Source: Chloroflexota bacterium (GTDB lineage Bacteria; Chloroflexota; Dormibacteria; Dormibacterales; Dormibacteraceae). Taken from it: a DNA stretch of 64,000 bases. Below, one piece after another: positions 29,493 to 38,097 of the stretch (within the stretch, counting starts at the first letter, position 1; every line of letters starts with the position of its first letter). The position numbers and the translations under genes were made by a program. Where the stretch lies: the NCBI GenBank assembly GCA_005879985.1, contig VBIA01000120.1, forward strand, positions 1 through 64,000, written 5' to 3'. The notes under the pieces were generated by a model that was not told where the DNA came from, did no database searches, and saw nothing but the letters and a program-made list of their open reading frames with translations.

Positions 29493-29704
29493 CGCTCTCC
29501 TGATCCCTCCCAGAACGGCGTCGATCTGGATACGAAATCGACGGCCGGCTGGATCATCTCGCGAGCCGGGCCGGGCGCGCAAGTGCGGGCCCTGATGAAG
29601 TCAGCATCAAAAGTTGCCAACCAGCGACCAAGTCGGCGACCGCAGCGTTATATGCTTAACAACGACAAGTAAGTACTTAACAAATTGGAGCCACCCCGCC
29701 AGCC

Positions 29705-30055
29705 ATGAGCCCGACCGCATACTTCGAGCGACCCTCAGATTCCCTCGCGACCGCGCGCGGCGCTCGTGTGCGCCGGCTGCTGCTGGAGCAGGTCCGCTAC
29801 GCCCTGACGACCGAGCCCGCCGCCCTGGAGATCGCGCCTGACGTTGCCCCAGGCAGCCTGACCTACATCCGCGGACGGGTGTCGATCACCGTCGGGGCGA
29901 TCGTGGTCCGCCTAAACCAGGAAGGCTTCACGGGGAGCGAGCGGCTTTACGAGATGCGCGACGGGCTCGCCCAGGGCAGGCCAGTCGGCCGCGGCGACCT
30001 CGAGTGGCTCAACACGATCATCGCGACGGAGCGGGGATTGCAGACGGGGTCCTGA
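29705..30055 (+). CDS. hypothetical protein (116 aa)
   Basis: Complete ORF following an AT-rich promoter-like region; no family recognised. Confidence 0.5.
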   Translation: MSPTAYFERPSDSLATARGARVRRLLLEQVRYALTTEPAALEIAPDVAPGSLTYIRGRVSITVGAIVVRLNQEGFTGSERLYEMRDGLAQGRPVGRGDLEWLNTIIATERGLQTGS

Positions 30056-30920
30056 GGATTCCCATCGCCTGTGTCCCGGCTTCCATCCAGGCAGGGTCCG
30101 CAAGCCAGGTCTCGACCCCCCAGAGCAGCACCACCTGAAGCGGCGCGTTGCGGTAGACCTTCGCGCTCACCAGGAGGTTGTCGGTGGTGAAATCGCCAGG
30201 GTCTAACGCCCAGGGCTGCGCCTGCATCTCGGTCAGCCAGACCTGCTTGCCCTGTGCCTTCGCCAGCGCCGACCAGTAGCGGAGCGCCTCGGCCTTCCAT
30301 GACGTGCGCAGCGCCACGGTCGCGAACCGGAACGGCGTCGAAGGACCGTCAACGTAGAGATCGAGACCAAGCGCATCGCCGGCTTGCAGCGCGGCGGCGG
30401 GGTGGCCGCTCGGATAGCCATGGAGACCATCGAGCAAGGCCACCAGATTCGTCTGAAGCCAGTCGACCATCACGTTCCACCCATCGAATGTCGTGGTCAC
30501 GGCGCGGTGATTCGGGTCGAGACGGTGCGCCTCCGAGATCTCCCAGGCCATCTGCTCTGGCGTGATCTGGTCATCGCCCGTGGATTCGTTGACCACGTAG
30601 TCGTAGGGCTCGTTCTCGATCTGCCAGGCGTAGAGCAGCGGCGACGTCCGGTAGCGCGTGAGCGTCGCGTCGAAGTACGCGCGATAGTCGCTGCCTTCCT
30701 GCGCCAGGCCGAGCTCGGGCTGCTCGCGCGGCCCCGCCCAGGCCGGCGCGTGCAGCTCCGGAAACAGGAAGTTGCGTGCGCCGACGGTGAGGATCACGCG
30801 GGTCGGCCGCGATGACGTGCGGTTATGGTCGGCTATCACCTCGAGCAGCTGATCGGTCACGGTGAAATCCAGCACGCCAGGGCTGGGCTGCGTGAGATCC
30901 CAGTACACGGGCAGTCGCAC
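30018..30920 (-). CDS. glycoside hydrolase clan A-like TIM-barrel protein; reading frame extends upstream to ~31140 with a signal peptide but no canonical start
   Basis: LLYAWQIENEPYDYVVNE (NEP acid/base), LTEMQAQPW; upstream in-frame RRLSTGLLGLLACALLLGGEAPSAPPPPAPLVGFSYSP. Confidence 0.65.
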   Translation of the reverse strand: MRLPVYWDLTQPSPGVLDFTVTDQLLEVIADHNRTSSRPTRVILTVGARNFLFPELHAPAWAGPREQPELGLAQEGSDYRAYFDATLTRYRTSPLLYAWQIENEPYDYVVNESTGDDQITPEQMAWEISEAHRLDPNHRAVTTTFDGWNVMVDWLQTNLVALLDGLHGYPSGHPAAALQAGDALGLDLYVDGPSTPFRFATVALRTSWKAEALRYWSALAKAQGKQVWLTEMQAQPWALDPGDFTTDNLLVSAKVYRNAPLQVVLLWGVETWLADPAWMEAGTQAMGILRTPSAIPAPSR

Positions 30921-31282
30921 GAGGTCGGGGTTCGTCTTGGTGAGCAGGGTGGAGAGGTCGGCGGTCGGGTCGCGATTCAGGAACGTGGAGATGATCGGGC
31001 TGTAGCTGAATCCGACCAGCGGTGCAGGCGGCGGCGGTGCGGAGGGCGCCTCGCCTCCGAGCAGGAGGGCACACGCAAGCAGGCCGAGAAGGCCTGTGGA
31101 GAGTCGGCGCGCGTCGGTTCTAGGTCTGGTCGCGTCTATCCCAGAGCGAATACACGGCCATGCCGAATTTGGTAGCTCTTCATCTCACCCATTTCTCAAC
31201 GCTTGCGCCAAATACGGTACCGGTTCGGTCAAGGGGCCTTCATAAGGCCTGCGCGTTGCAATTCCGTTGAGCTTCCGCCGAC

Positions 31283-32269
31283 ATGGGTGACTTTTCGGCG
31301 CGGGGACAGCGGTTGCTCGATTGGCGACATGCCATCCCGCTTCCCAGGCCCTGGCGCGTGATAGCAGGGTTTCTGCTGGCCGGCCTGATCGGGCTGACGG
31401 CGTACTTCCTGCCGCTGTTTCAATCCGCGTCCACGCCGATAGCAACGTCGGGAGGCGGGCTGATCAATCCGGTGTCCGGTCCGACCGACCCCTTCACGGT
31501 CCTGCTGCTCGGATCCGACGACGACTCCAAGTTCCCGGGAGATCAGTTCAACACGCAGTCGATGATCCTGGTCCGCGTCGACCCCATCAACAAGCAGGCG
31601 ACGATGATGTCGATCCCGCGCGACCTGTGGGCACCCATCGAAGGGCAGCGCTACATGGGGAAGATAAGCACCGCATATCAGACAGGCGGCGTGCAGGCGA
31701 CCATCGCCACCGTCGAGCAAAACTTCCACGTCCGCGTCGACGACTACATATGGATCGGCCTAGCGGGCCTCATCAAGTTGATCGACACGCTGGGCGGCGT
31801 GAACCTGGTGGTCACGAATCCGGTGATGGACGATTTCTATCCCGCCGACATCAACACGTCCAGTCCCTACGGCTACTACCGCGTCGCGCTGCTGCCGGGT
31901 CCTGTTCATCTCGACGGCGTGCAGGCACTCCAGTACGTGCGGTCACGCCACGGTGACATACGCGGCGACTTCGCGCGCTCGGAGCGACAGCAGCAGCTGC
32001 TCCTCGCGATGAAAGCCCAGTCGAAGCACATCAACCTCGCCGACTTCCCTGATATCGCCAGCGCGCTGAACGGCGAGGTGAGGACGAGCATCAGCCTCGA
32101 GCGCGCGCGGCAGCTGTACTCGGTGCTGGACCAGTTCGACAGCGCTCACATCAAACGCATCCTGCTGGGTGCGCCCTACACCTCCGAGGGATGGGCCGGC
32201 GACCAGTCGGTCGTGTACCCCAACTGGGGGCAGATCCTCCCCCTCGTCAGTCAGTACTTCGCGCAGTGA
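31283..32269 (+). CDS. LCP (LytR-CpsA-Psr) family protein
   Basis: TVLLLGSDDDSKFPGDQFNTQSMILVRVDPINKQATMMSIPRDLWAPI, VDDYIWIGLAGLIKLIDTLGGVNLVV, LQYVRSRHGDIRGDFARSERQQQ. Confidence 0.96.
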   Translation: MGDFSARGQRLLDWRHAIPLPRPWRVIAGFLLAGLIGLTAYFLPLFQSASTPIATSGGGLINPVSGPTDPFTVLLLGSDDDSKFPGDQFNTQSMILVRVDPINKQATMMSIPRDLWAPIEGQRYMGKISTAYQTGGVQATIATVEQNFHVRVDDYIWIGLAGLIKLIDTLGGVNLVVTNPVMDDFYPADINTSSPYGYYRVALLPGPVHLDGVQALQYVRSRHGDIRGDFARSERQQQLLLAMKAQSKHINLADFPDIASALNGEVRTSISLERARQLYSVLDQFDSAHIKRILLGAPYTSEGWAGDQSVVYPNWGQILPLVSQYFAQ

Positions 32270-33279
32270 AGGCCGTCACCTACCTCGTTCTTCTGGTGGC
32301 GATGGTCGGGTTCGGCTTCGGCGTGTACCGGCTCGCGGGAATGTTTAAGTCCGACGGCACGCATGTGCAGAAGCCGACGTCGACCTACGCGCAGGCGCTG
32401 CCGGGCAAGATGTTCGTCGCGCAGGGAGGCGCGATCTACCGGTTCCAGAACGGCACCTTCAAGCAGATCACCGACGACGCCGGCTGGACGCAGCCGTCGT
32501 CATCGCCGGACGGCACCCAGCTCGTTGCGGTGCAGCGGCACCTCAACTATTCCGACGTCTACGTGCTGACGGACTCCGGTCGCATTGTGCAGCAGCTCAC
32601 GCACCTGCAGTCATCGTCCGTCGAGGGGAACCACTGGGCATTCTTGCCGCGATTCAGCGCCGACGGATCCCGGATCTTCTTCGCCTACGACGACAAGGCG
32701 CCAGGCACGTACCAGGTCGACCTCACGATCCTGTCGGTGCCGGCCGGCGGGCCAGGTCGAGACGTGGTGTGGACGGTGCCCAACCCGTTCACCGGCGGCG
32801 ACACCGACCCCGTCCCCCTGAGCGACGGCGGTCTCGTCTACACCAAGTACTCGATCGACGACCAGGCGGCGGTGCATTCGCAGGTGTGGCTCACGACCCG
32901 GCCGGGGGCCGGGGGCACGCCGCTGACCAAGCCCGAGGAAGACTGTGTGCAACCGGCGGTCTCGCCTGACGGCAAGAGCATCGCGATGGTGTGCCGGCAC
33001 GGCCAGCTGCAGTCCACAGAGCTCGTGCTCGCGACGTTCGATCCGTTGAACGGCACGGTCGGTCCGGAGACGGTGCTCATGCAGGGCCAGCTTGCGGCGT
33101 CCCCGACCTTCTCTCCCGACGGCCAGACCATCGCCTTCCTCGCGCCGGTCCAGCAGGGCGGGAGGTTCCAGCTGTGGACCGTGCCGGCTGACACGTCGCC
33201 TTCGCCCTCCGTGGCGCGTCCCATCACGCAGAACGTGGGCCTCGACTCCAACGCGGCGCCGGTGTGGGAGAAGCGCTAG
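32266..33279 (+). CDS. TolB-like PD40 beta-propeller protein with N-terminal TM
   Basis: GTG start overlapping the LCP stop; repeated SPDGTQLVAV/SADGSRIFFA/SPDGKSIAMV/SPDGQTIAFL motifs. Confidence 0.88.
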   Translation: MKAVTYLVLLVAMVGFGFGVYRLAGMFKSDGTHVQKPTSTYAQALPGKMFVAQGGAIYRFQNGTFKQITDDAGWTQPSSSPDGTQLVAVQRHLNYSDVYVLTDSGRIVQQLTHLQSSSVEGNHWAFLPRFSADGSRIFFAYDDKAPGTYQVDLTILSVPAGGPGRDVVWTVPNPFTGGDTDPVPLSDGGLVYTKYSIDDQAAVHSQVWLTTRPGAGGTPLTKPEEDCVQPAVSPDGKSIAMVCRHGQLQSTELVLATFDPLNGTVGPETVLMQGQLAASPTFSPDGQTIAFLAPVQQGGRFQLWTVPADTSPSPSVARPITQNVGLDSNAAPVWEKR

Positions 33280-33499
33280 AGGCGCGGCCGGAAACCTTCG
33301 CCGAGAGATTCGGCGATCCAGGGGCCGCCTCCCACTGCTGCGCAGTGGGGACCCCAGCGGAAGCGACGAGCAGCGGAGCGAGCGCATCAGATCGACTGCG
33401 TGAGCGAGCAGCACCACCGCTGGGGCCCCCGCGCGAAGCGCGGGAGGAAGTGGGCCGCATGGGCGCCGAAGATCCGGCGACGCGTTTTCGGCCGCGCCT
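33280..33499. repeat. 220-bp imperfect palindromic intergenic element with nested hairpins
   Basis: Ends aggcgcggccggaaa / ttttcggccgcgcct; arms align imperfectly over ~100 nt; each arm contains its own hairpin (cccactgctgcgcagtggg, cccgcgcgaagcgcggg). Confidence 0.7.
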
Positions 33500-33589
33500 C
33501 TCGCACCGATTCCCGCACCAAAAAAATCACCGCATACGTAGTAGCCGTGCAATTCCGCATGCACGTTTTCGCTGTAGGAGATAAGGGAG

Positions 33590-33775
33590 ATGCTTAAGGG
33601 AAAGGGTGAACGCTCACGGAATGACATACCTGACCTGCGCACGCAGTGGGAGTCGCTGCTCGACCAGGTCTGGCGGTCCGAAGCCGATTGGCGGCTGTGG
33701 GACCGCGTCGACGCTGCGGTCCGGATGGAGACGCTGCGTGAGCAGCGCAGTCGGCAGGAGGGGCCGCAGGCGTAA
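33590..33775 (+). CDS. small hypothetical protein (61 aa)
   Basis: ATG preceded by purine-rich ggagataagggag; coding-like composition. Confidence 0.5.
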   Translation: MLKGKGERSRNDIPDLRTQWESLLDQVWRSEADWRLWDRVDAAVRMETLREQRSRQEGPQA

Positions 33776-33814
33776 CCAGGCTCGGTAGTCGGCGCTTCCA
33801 GCACGTTGCTTAGT

Positions 33815-33847
33815 TGAGGCGCTGGCCCGAAAGGGCTTGGCGCCTCA
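33815..33847 (+). promoter_or_regulatory. 5'-leader hairpin with GAAA tetraloop upstream of C2H2 mini-protein
   Basis: tgaggcgc tg gccc gaaa gggc tt ggcgcctca. Confidence 0.55.
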
Positions 33848-33878
33848 TGGGAACGCCAACCCAAAGGAGGAGTGCGGA

Positions 33879-34037
33879 ATGAAGTGCGACATCTGTGACG
33901 AAGAGTTCGACACTGAGAACCAGCTGATGCAGCACAAGGCCCAGATGCACGCCGGCGAGGCGGGCAAGGGCACGGTCGAGAACCCCGAGGACGCTGACCT
34001 CGAGGAGCCCGACTACAAGCAAGCCAGCGGTCAGTAG
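33879..34037 (+). CDS. C2H2-type zinc finger mini-protein (52 aa)
   Basis: MKCDICDEEFDTENQLMQHKAQMHAGEAG...; C-x2-C-x12-H-x4-H; SD aaaggagg 8-9 nt upstream. Confidence 0.88.
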   Translation: MKCDICDEEFDTENQLMQHKAQMHAGEAGKGTVENPEDADLEEPDYKQASGQ

Positions 34038-34059
34038 GTAATCGTCTTACAACTGAAAT

Positions 34060-34091
34060 GGCCGGGGGCGACGGGCCGCCGGCCTTTTTTT
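34060..34091 (+). terminator. Rho-independent terminator
   Basis: ggccgg...ccggcc followed by ttttttt. Confidence 0.75.
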
Positions 34092-35499
34092 ATGCCTTCG
34101 CAATCGGCAGCTCGACCTCGAAGGTCGCGCCCCCACCGGGGGTTTCACCGACCTTGATGCTCCCGCCGTGCGCGTCGACAACAGCGGCCACGATGGACAG
34201 GCCGAGGCCGGCGCCGCCGCTGTCGCGGCTGCGGCTCGCGTCGGCGCGGTAGAACGGCTCGAAGACTCGGCCGGCGTCGTCCGGCTTGAGGCCCGGCCCA
34301 TGGTCGACGACCGACATGGTCGCCACGCCGTCGTGAGTCTCCAGCGCAACCTCGATCGGGCTCGCATGCGGCGTGTGCACGAGCGCGTTGCGCATCAGGT
34401 TGCCCACCGCCTGTCGCAGGCGCGTGTCGTCGCCGGCGATCACGACTGACGCAGGGGCGTCGAGGCTGATCGACCGCTGCGGCGCGACGGCGTGAGCGTC
34501 TGCGACTGCATCGCGCGCGATCGACTGCAGGTCCACAGGCGTTCGCTCCAGAGGCCTGCCCTGGCCGAGTCGGGCGAGCACCAGCATGTCGTCCACCATC
34601 AAGGACATCCGCACGGACTCCTCCTCGATGCGCCGCCGGGCGATCGACGCGTCCTCCGGCGACTCCTGGGCGCCGCGCCTCAGCATCTCCGCGTAGCCGC
34701 GGACGGAGGTGAGCGGCGTGCGCAGCTCGTGTGACGCGTCGGCGATGAAGCGGCGCAGCCGCTGCTCGGAGCGTGTGCGCTCGACGAACGCGGCCTCGAT
34801 CTGGCTGAGCATTCCGTTCAGCGCGATGCCGAGGCGGCCGATCTCCGTGTCCTGGGTCGCGGGCTCGACCCTTCGGGTGAGGTCCCCCGCCGCGATGTCC
34901 TGCGCGACGCCGGCCATGCGCTGCAGCGGCCGCAGGCCGATGCGAATGATGATCAGCGCGAGCACCGCGGTCGCCGCCACCACACCGAGGCTGATGAGGA
35001 CCTCGAGCTGAAGCAGCTGACCGAGCGTCGACTCAACGTCGTTAAGGGGGATCGCGAGCACCACGTATTCGCCGCCGAACGAGTCCTCGGGCCATATGGC
35101 GGCTCGGTAGTGGCTCACGCCGTTGAGGCCGCTCAGTGTCGTCACGGCGGGATCCTTCTCGGTGCCGCTCGGCAGCGGCTTCGGCAGCACCGGTAGGGAC
35201 GTCGATGAGGATGTGCCGCCAAAGGCCAGTCGTTTGGCGTCGAGCACCTTCCCGTCAGGCTGGACCCGCTCGATGATCGTGTCGGCGGGGAAGCTGGATC
35301 CGGGCTGCGGTCCGTTGCCCTGCGGCGATCCGCCAAGCCCCGCGACGGCAGCGTTGTGGCCTGTCGACAGCTGCACGTCTACGCGGCTGATCAAAAAGTT
35401 CTGCAGCGCGGTGTAGGTGGCGACGTCCGCGACCAGCAGGCCGACCGCGACCAGCGAGACGATGCCGATGAGCAAGCGCCCGCTCAGAGAACGGGTCAT
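34090..35499 (-). CDS. sensor histidine kinase (HAMP, HisKA, HATPase)
   Basis: FIADASHELRTPLTSVRGYAEML, GNLMRNALVH, VDHGPGLKPDD, GGAGLGLSIVAAVVDAHGG. Confidence 0.96.
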   Translation of the reverse strand: MTRSLSGRLLIGIVSLVAVGLLVADVATYTALQNFLISRVDVQLSTGHNAAVAGLGGSPQGNGPQPGSSFPADTIIERVQPDGKVLDAKRLAFGGTSSSTSLPVLPKPLPSGTEKDPAVTTLSGLNGVSHYRAAIWPEDSFGGEYVVLAIPLNDVESTLGQLLQLEVLISLGVVAATAVLALIIIRIGLRPLQRMAGVAQDIAAGDLTRRVEPATQDTEIGRLGIALNGMLSQIEAAFVERTRSEQRLRRFIADASHELRTPLTSVRGYAEMLRRGAQESPEDASIARRRIEEESVRMSLMVDDMLVLARLGQGRPLERTPVDLQSIARDAVADAHAVAPQRSISLDAPASVVIAGDDTRLRQAVGNLMRNALVHTPHASPIEVALETHDGVATMSVVDHGPGLKPDDAGRVFEPFYRADASRSRDSGGAGLGLSIVAAVVDAHGGSIKVGETPGGGATFEVELPIAKA

Positions 35500-35501
35500 G
35501 G

Positions 35502-36227
35502 CTACGTGCGCGGTGCGCGGAGGACGTAACCGACGCCGCGCACCGTCTGCACCAGCGGTGGCCCCTGGCGGTCGATCTTCCGGCGCAGGTAGCTGATGTA
35601 CGTCTCGAGCACGCTCGCGTCGCCGCCGAAGTCGTAGTGCCAAACGTGGTCAAGGATCTGGCTGCGCGTAAGCACGCGCCCGGCGTTGATGAGCAGGTAG
35701 CGAAGCAGGCGGTACTCGGTGGTCGTGAGATCGATGACGCGGCCGGCCCGCCTCACCTCGTGCGCCTCGTCGTCCAGCTCCAGGTCTGCGAGCTGTAGCT
35801 GCCCGCTCTCCTCCCCGACTGCGCCGTGGCGACGTAGAACCACGCGCACGCGTGCGACGAGCTCTTCGATGCTGAACGGCTTGGTGACGTAATCGTCGCC
35901 GCCGACCGTCAGGCCGTGCACCTTGTCCTCGGTCGCGTCGCGCGCGGTTAGAAAGATGATGGGCACGCGATGCCCGGCGCTGTTCAGCCGCCGCAGCACC
36001 TCGAGCCCGTCGATGTCCGGCAGCATCACGTCGAGGATCACGAGCGCGGGTGAGAACTGGCTGACCGCGCTCAGCGCGGCCCGGCCGGTGGCGGCGGTCT
36101 TCACCGAGAAACCCTCGTAGCGAAGCGCCATGGAGACGAGCTCGGTGATGTTCGGCTCGTCGTCCACGACCAGGACCCGGGCGCCGTTGTTGGCGCTCCC
36201 CGAGCTCTGTGCCGGTCGGGGGCTCAC
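35502..36227 (-). CDS. response regulator transcription factor, OmpR/PhoB family
   Basis: VLVVDDEPNITELV, VILDVMLPDIDGLEVLRRL, TVGGDDYVTKPFSIEELVARV, TTTEYRLLRYLLINAGRVLTRSQILDHVW; GTG start. Confidence 0.96.
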   Translation of the reverse strand: MSPRPAQSSGSANNGARVLVVDDEPNITELVSMALRYEGFSVKTAATGRAALSAVSQFSPALVILDVMLPDIDGLEVLRRLNSAGHRVPIIFLTARDATEDKVHGLTVGGDDYVTKPFSIEELVARVRVVLRRHGAVGEESGQLQLADLELDDEAHEVRRAGRVIDLTTTEYRLLRYLLINAGRVLTRSQILDHVWHYDFGGDASVLETYISYLRRKIDRQGPPLVQTVRGVGYVLRAPRT

Positions 36228-36557
36228 AGACCCAATCGTGATCGTGTTTCCTGGGAGTTTGCTGGGAAAAATCTGGGAGCCTGCTATGGAACCGGCCAGT
36301 GGGCGGTGCGGTGTATGCCGCGCAAGCAGGCGTTGGGTTGCTTCCTGGGCGCGCACCTTCGCTGGATCGTGTCAGGGGTTCTCATAAGGGCAGGATGCCC
36401 GCGGGGGCTCAACCAGGTCTGAGACGTGGCTGTGAGGTTGCTGGGTGAAATTGCTGAGTCAACTCTCAGGTTTCTCGAAGGCTGCCCTGAGAGTCAAACG
36501 TCAGTCTCCTCCTTGCGGTCACGAGACCGACATACATATAAGGAGAGAGACATCGAC

Positions 36558-36821
36558 ATGAACGGCATCAGGAAAGGAGTGATCGCGGCCGTTGCCGCGG
36601 CATCACTCGCAGTAGGAGGGGTGGCCGGGGCAGTCATCTACGCGGCGACCACGATCAGCGCGTCTGCCGCAAGCAACTCGAGCGCCACGCTGGCGGCGGC
36701 GGCCTCGCCGGCGCCGACCACTGGCAAGTTCGTCCCCAACGAGGATCCAGCGCATGAGGCAGGCGAGAGCGCCGCTCGGGAGGCGCAGGAAAACGCCGGC
36801 CAGGTCCCGACGGTCCCTTAG
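36558..36821 (+). CDS. small exported protein (87 aa)
   Basis: MNGIRKGVIAAVAAASLAVGGVAGAVIYA signal/TM; preceded by aaggagaga SD. Confidence 0.7.
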   Translation: MNGIRKGVIAAVAAASLAVGGVAGAVIYAATTISASAASNSSATLAAAASPAPTTGKFVPNEDPAHEAGESAAREAQENAGQVPTVP

Positions 36822-36845
36822 TCCACTCCACCCCAGCGTTCAAGG

Positions 36846-36870
36846 AGAGCCGGCGAGATGCCGGCTCTTC
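36846..36870 (+). terminator. hairpin terminator candidate
   Basis: agagccggc gagat gccggctct then tctt. Confidence 0.55.
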
Positions 36871-36873
36871 TTC

Positions 36874-36996
36874 AAGCGCGGGGGGATCAGGATCCCCCCG
36901 CGGAACCCCCCAACGCTGGCGACGAGAGCGCCAGGTGCGGTAGCAGCTGCATGGTGACGCCCGGAATGAATCCGGGCTTCCGCTCCACCGTGGGGA
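36874..36996 (+). repeat. multi-hairpin structured repeat, copy 1
   Basis: aagcgcggggggatcaggatccccccgcggaacccccc...gtgacgcccggaatgaatccgggcttcc; repeated with 1 mismatch at 37001. Confidence 0.9.
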
Positions 36997-37000
36997 ATAA

Positions 37001-37123
37001 AAGCGCGGGGGGATCAGGATCCCCCCGCGGAACCCCCCAACGCTGGCGACGAGAGCGCCAGGTGCGGTAGCAGCTGCATGGTGACGCCCGGAATGAATCC
37101 GGGCTTCCCCTCCACCGTGGGGA
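37001..37123 (+). repeat. multi-hairpin structured repeat, copy 2 (tandem)
   Basis: 123 nt, one substitution relative to copy 1 (cttccgctcc vs cttcccctcc), period 127. Confidence 0.9.
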
Positions 37124-37128
37124 GACTT

Positions 37129-38046
37129 CTAGCCGACCATCTGGCGGGCCACGAACAGCACGTTCGCGGGGCGTTCGGCCAGGCGCCTGATGTACCAGCC
37201 GTACCAGGCGGGCCCATAGGCGATCAGCTGCCTGGCGGTGTGGCCCTCCTTCGCCAGCTGTATGAGCGCGTCTGCCTGGATGCCGTACAGCATGTTGACC
37301 TCGATCTTCTCGCGCTCTATCCCGAGCGCGTCCCCAAAGCTCGTGATGCGCCGGATGAGCGGCACGTCGTGCGTGCCGAGCACGAGGCGCAACCGGTCCC
37401 GCTTCAGCTCGGGCAGCATGAACGTGGACAGCGCGAGGTAGTTGGCGTCAACGTCACGTTTGGCCGGAAACGCGCGATCGGCTGGCTCCGCGTACGCGCC
37501 CTTCACCAGGCGGATCGCTGGCTTCAGCTCGAGCAGCCGCGCCACGTCGCTCGCGGTCCGGTAGAGGTAGGCCTGCATGGCGAGCCCGACGTGCTGGTGC
37601 TTCTTGCGCACCGCGGTATAGAGGTCGAGCGTCGCGTCGGTGTACGCGCTGCCCTCCATGTCGATCCACAACCAGCCTCCTGCCTTCTCGGCCGCGGCGG
37701 CAAGCCGCTGAAGGTTGGCCAGCGCAGCCGCGCCGTCGATGTCGAGTCCGACGTGGGTCGGCTTCACAGAGATGATCGGATCGACGTGAGCCTCCGCCGC
37801 GCGTGTCAGCACCACCTCGAAGTGCTGGACGACCGCGGCCGCCTCGGCCAGGTCGGTGATGTTCTCGCCAAGCTGCGTGAACAGCGCGCCGATCTTGCGC
37901 GGCTTCCACTCGACGGCGACCTTCAGCGCGTCCTGGAACTCTTCGCCTGGCATGAAACGACGCACCGCGCGCCGGACGAAGCCCCATTGCGGCACGTGCG
38001 CGGCCAGCCAGGGGTTGGTGGCGCACCACAGCAGCAGGCCTCTCAT
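37129..38046 (-). CDS. proline dehydrogenase family protein
   Basis: ISVKPTHVGLDIDG, GWLWIDMEGSAYTDATLDLY, GLAMQAYLYRTASDV, IRLVKGAYAEP, GTHDVPLI. Confidence 0.94.
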   Translation of the reverse strand: MRGLLLWCATNPWLAAHVPQWGFVRRAVRRFMPGEEFQDALKVAVEWKPRKIGALFTQLGENITDLAEAAAVVQHFEVVLTRAAEAHVDPIISVKPTHVGLDIDGAAALANLQRLAAAAEKAGGWLWIDMEGSAYTDATLDLYTAVRKKHQHVGLAMQAYLYRTASDVARLLELKPAIRLVKGAYAEPADRAFPAKRDVDANYLALSTFMLPELKRDRLRLVLGTHDVPLIRRITSFGDALGIEREKIEVNMLYGIQADALIQLAKEGHTARQLIAYGPAWYGWYIRRLAERPANVLFVARQMVG

Positions 38047-38097
38047 CTGGCGTGATGGTAAATCGGCGGGCGACCGCGACCGTCGCCGGCGAATCCG

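Noticed and set aside
36858-37070. 70-aa + ORF within the tandem structured repeat
   Set aside because: Translation of hairpin repeat units, no coding signature
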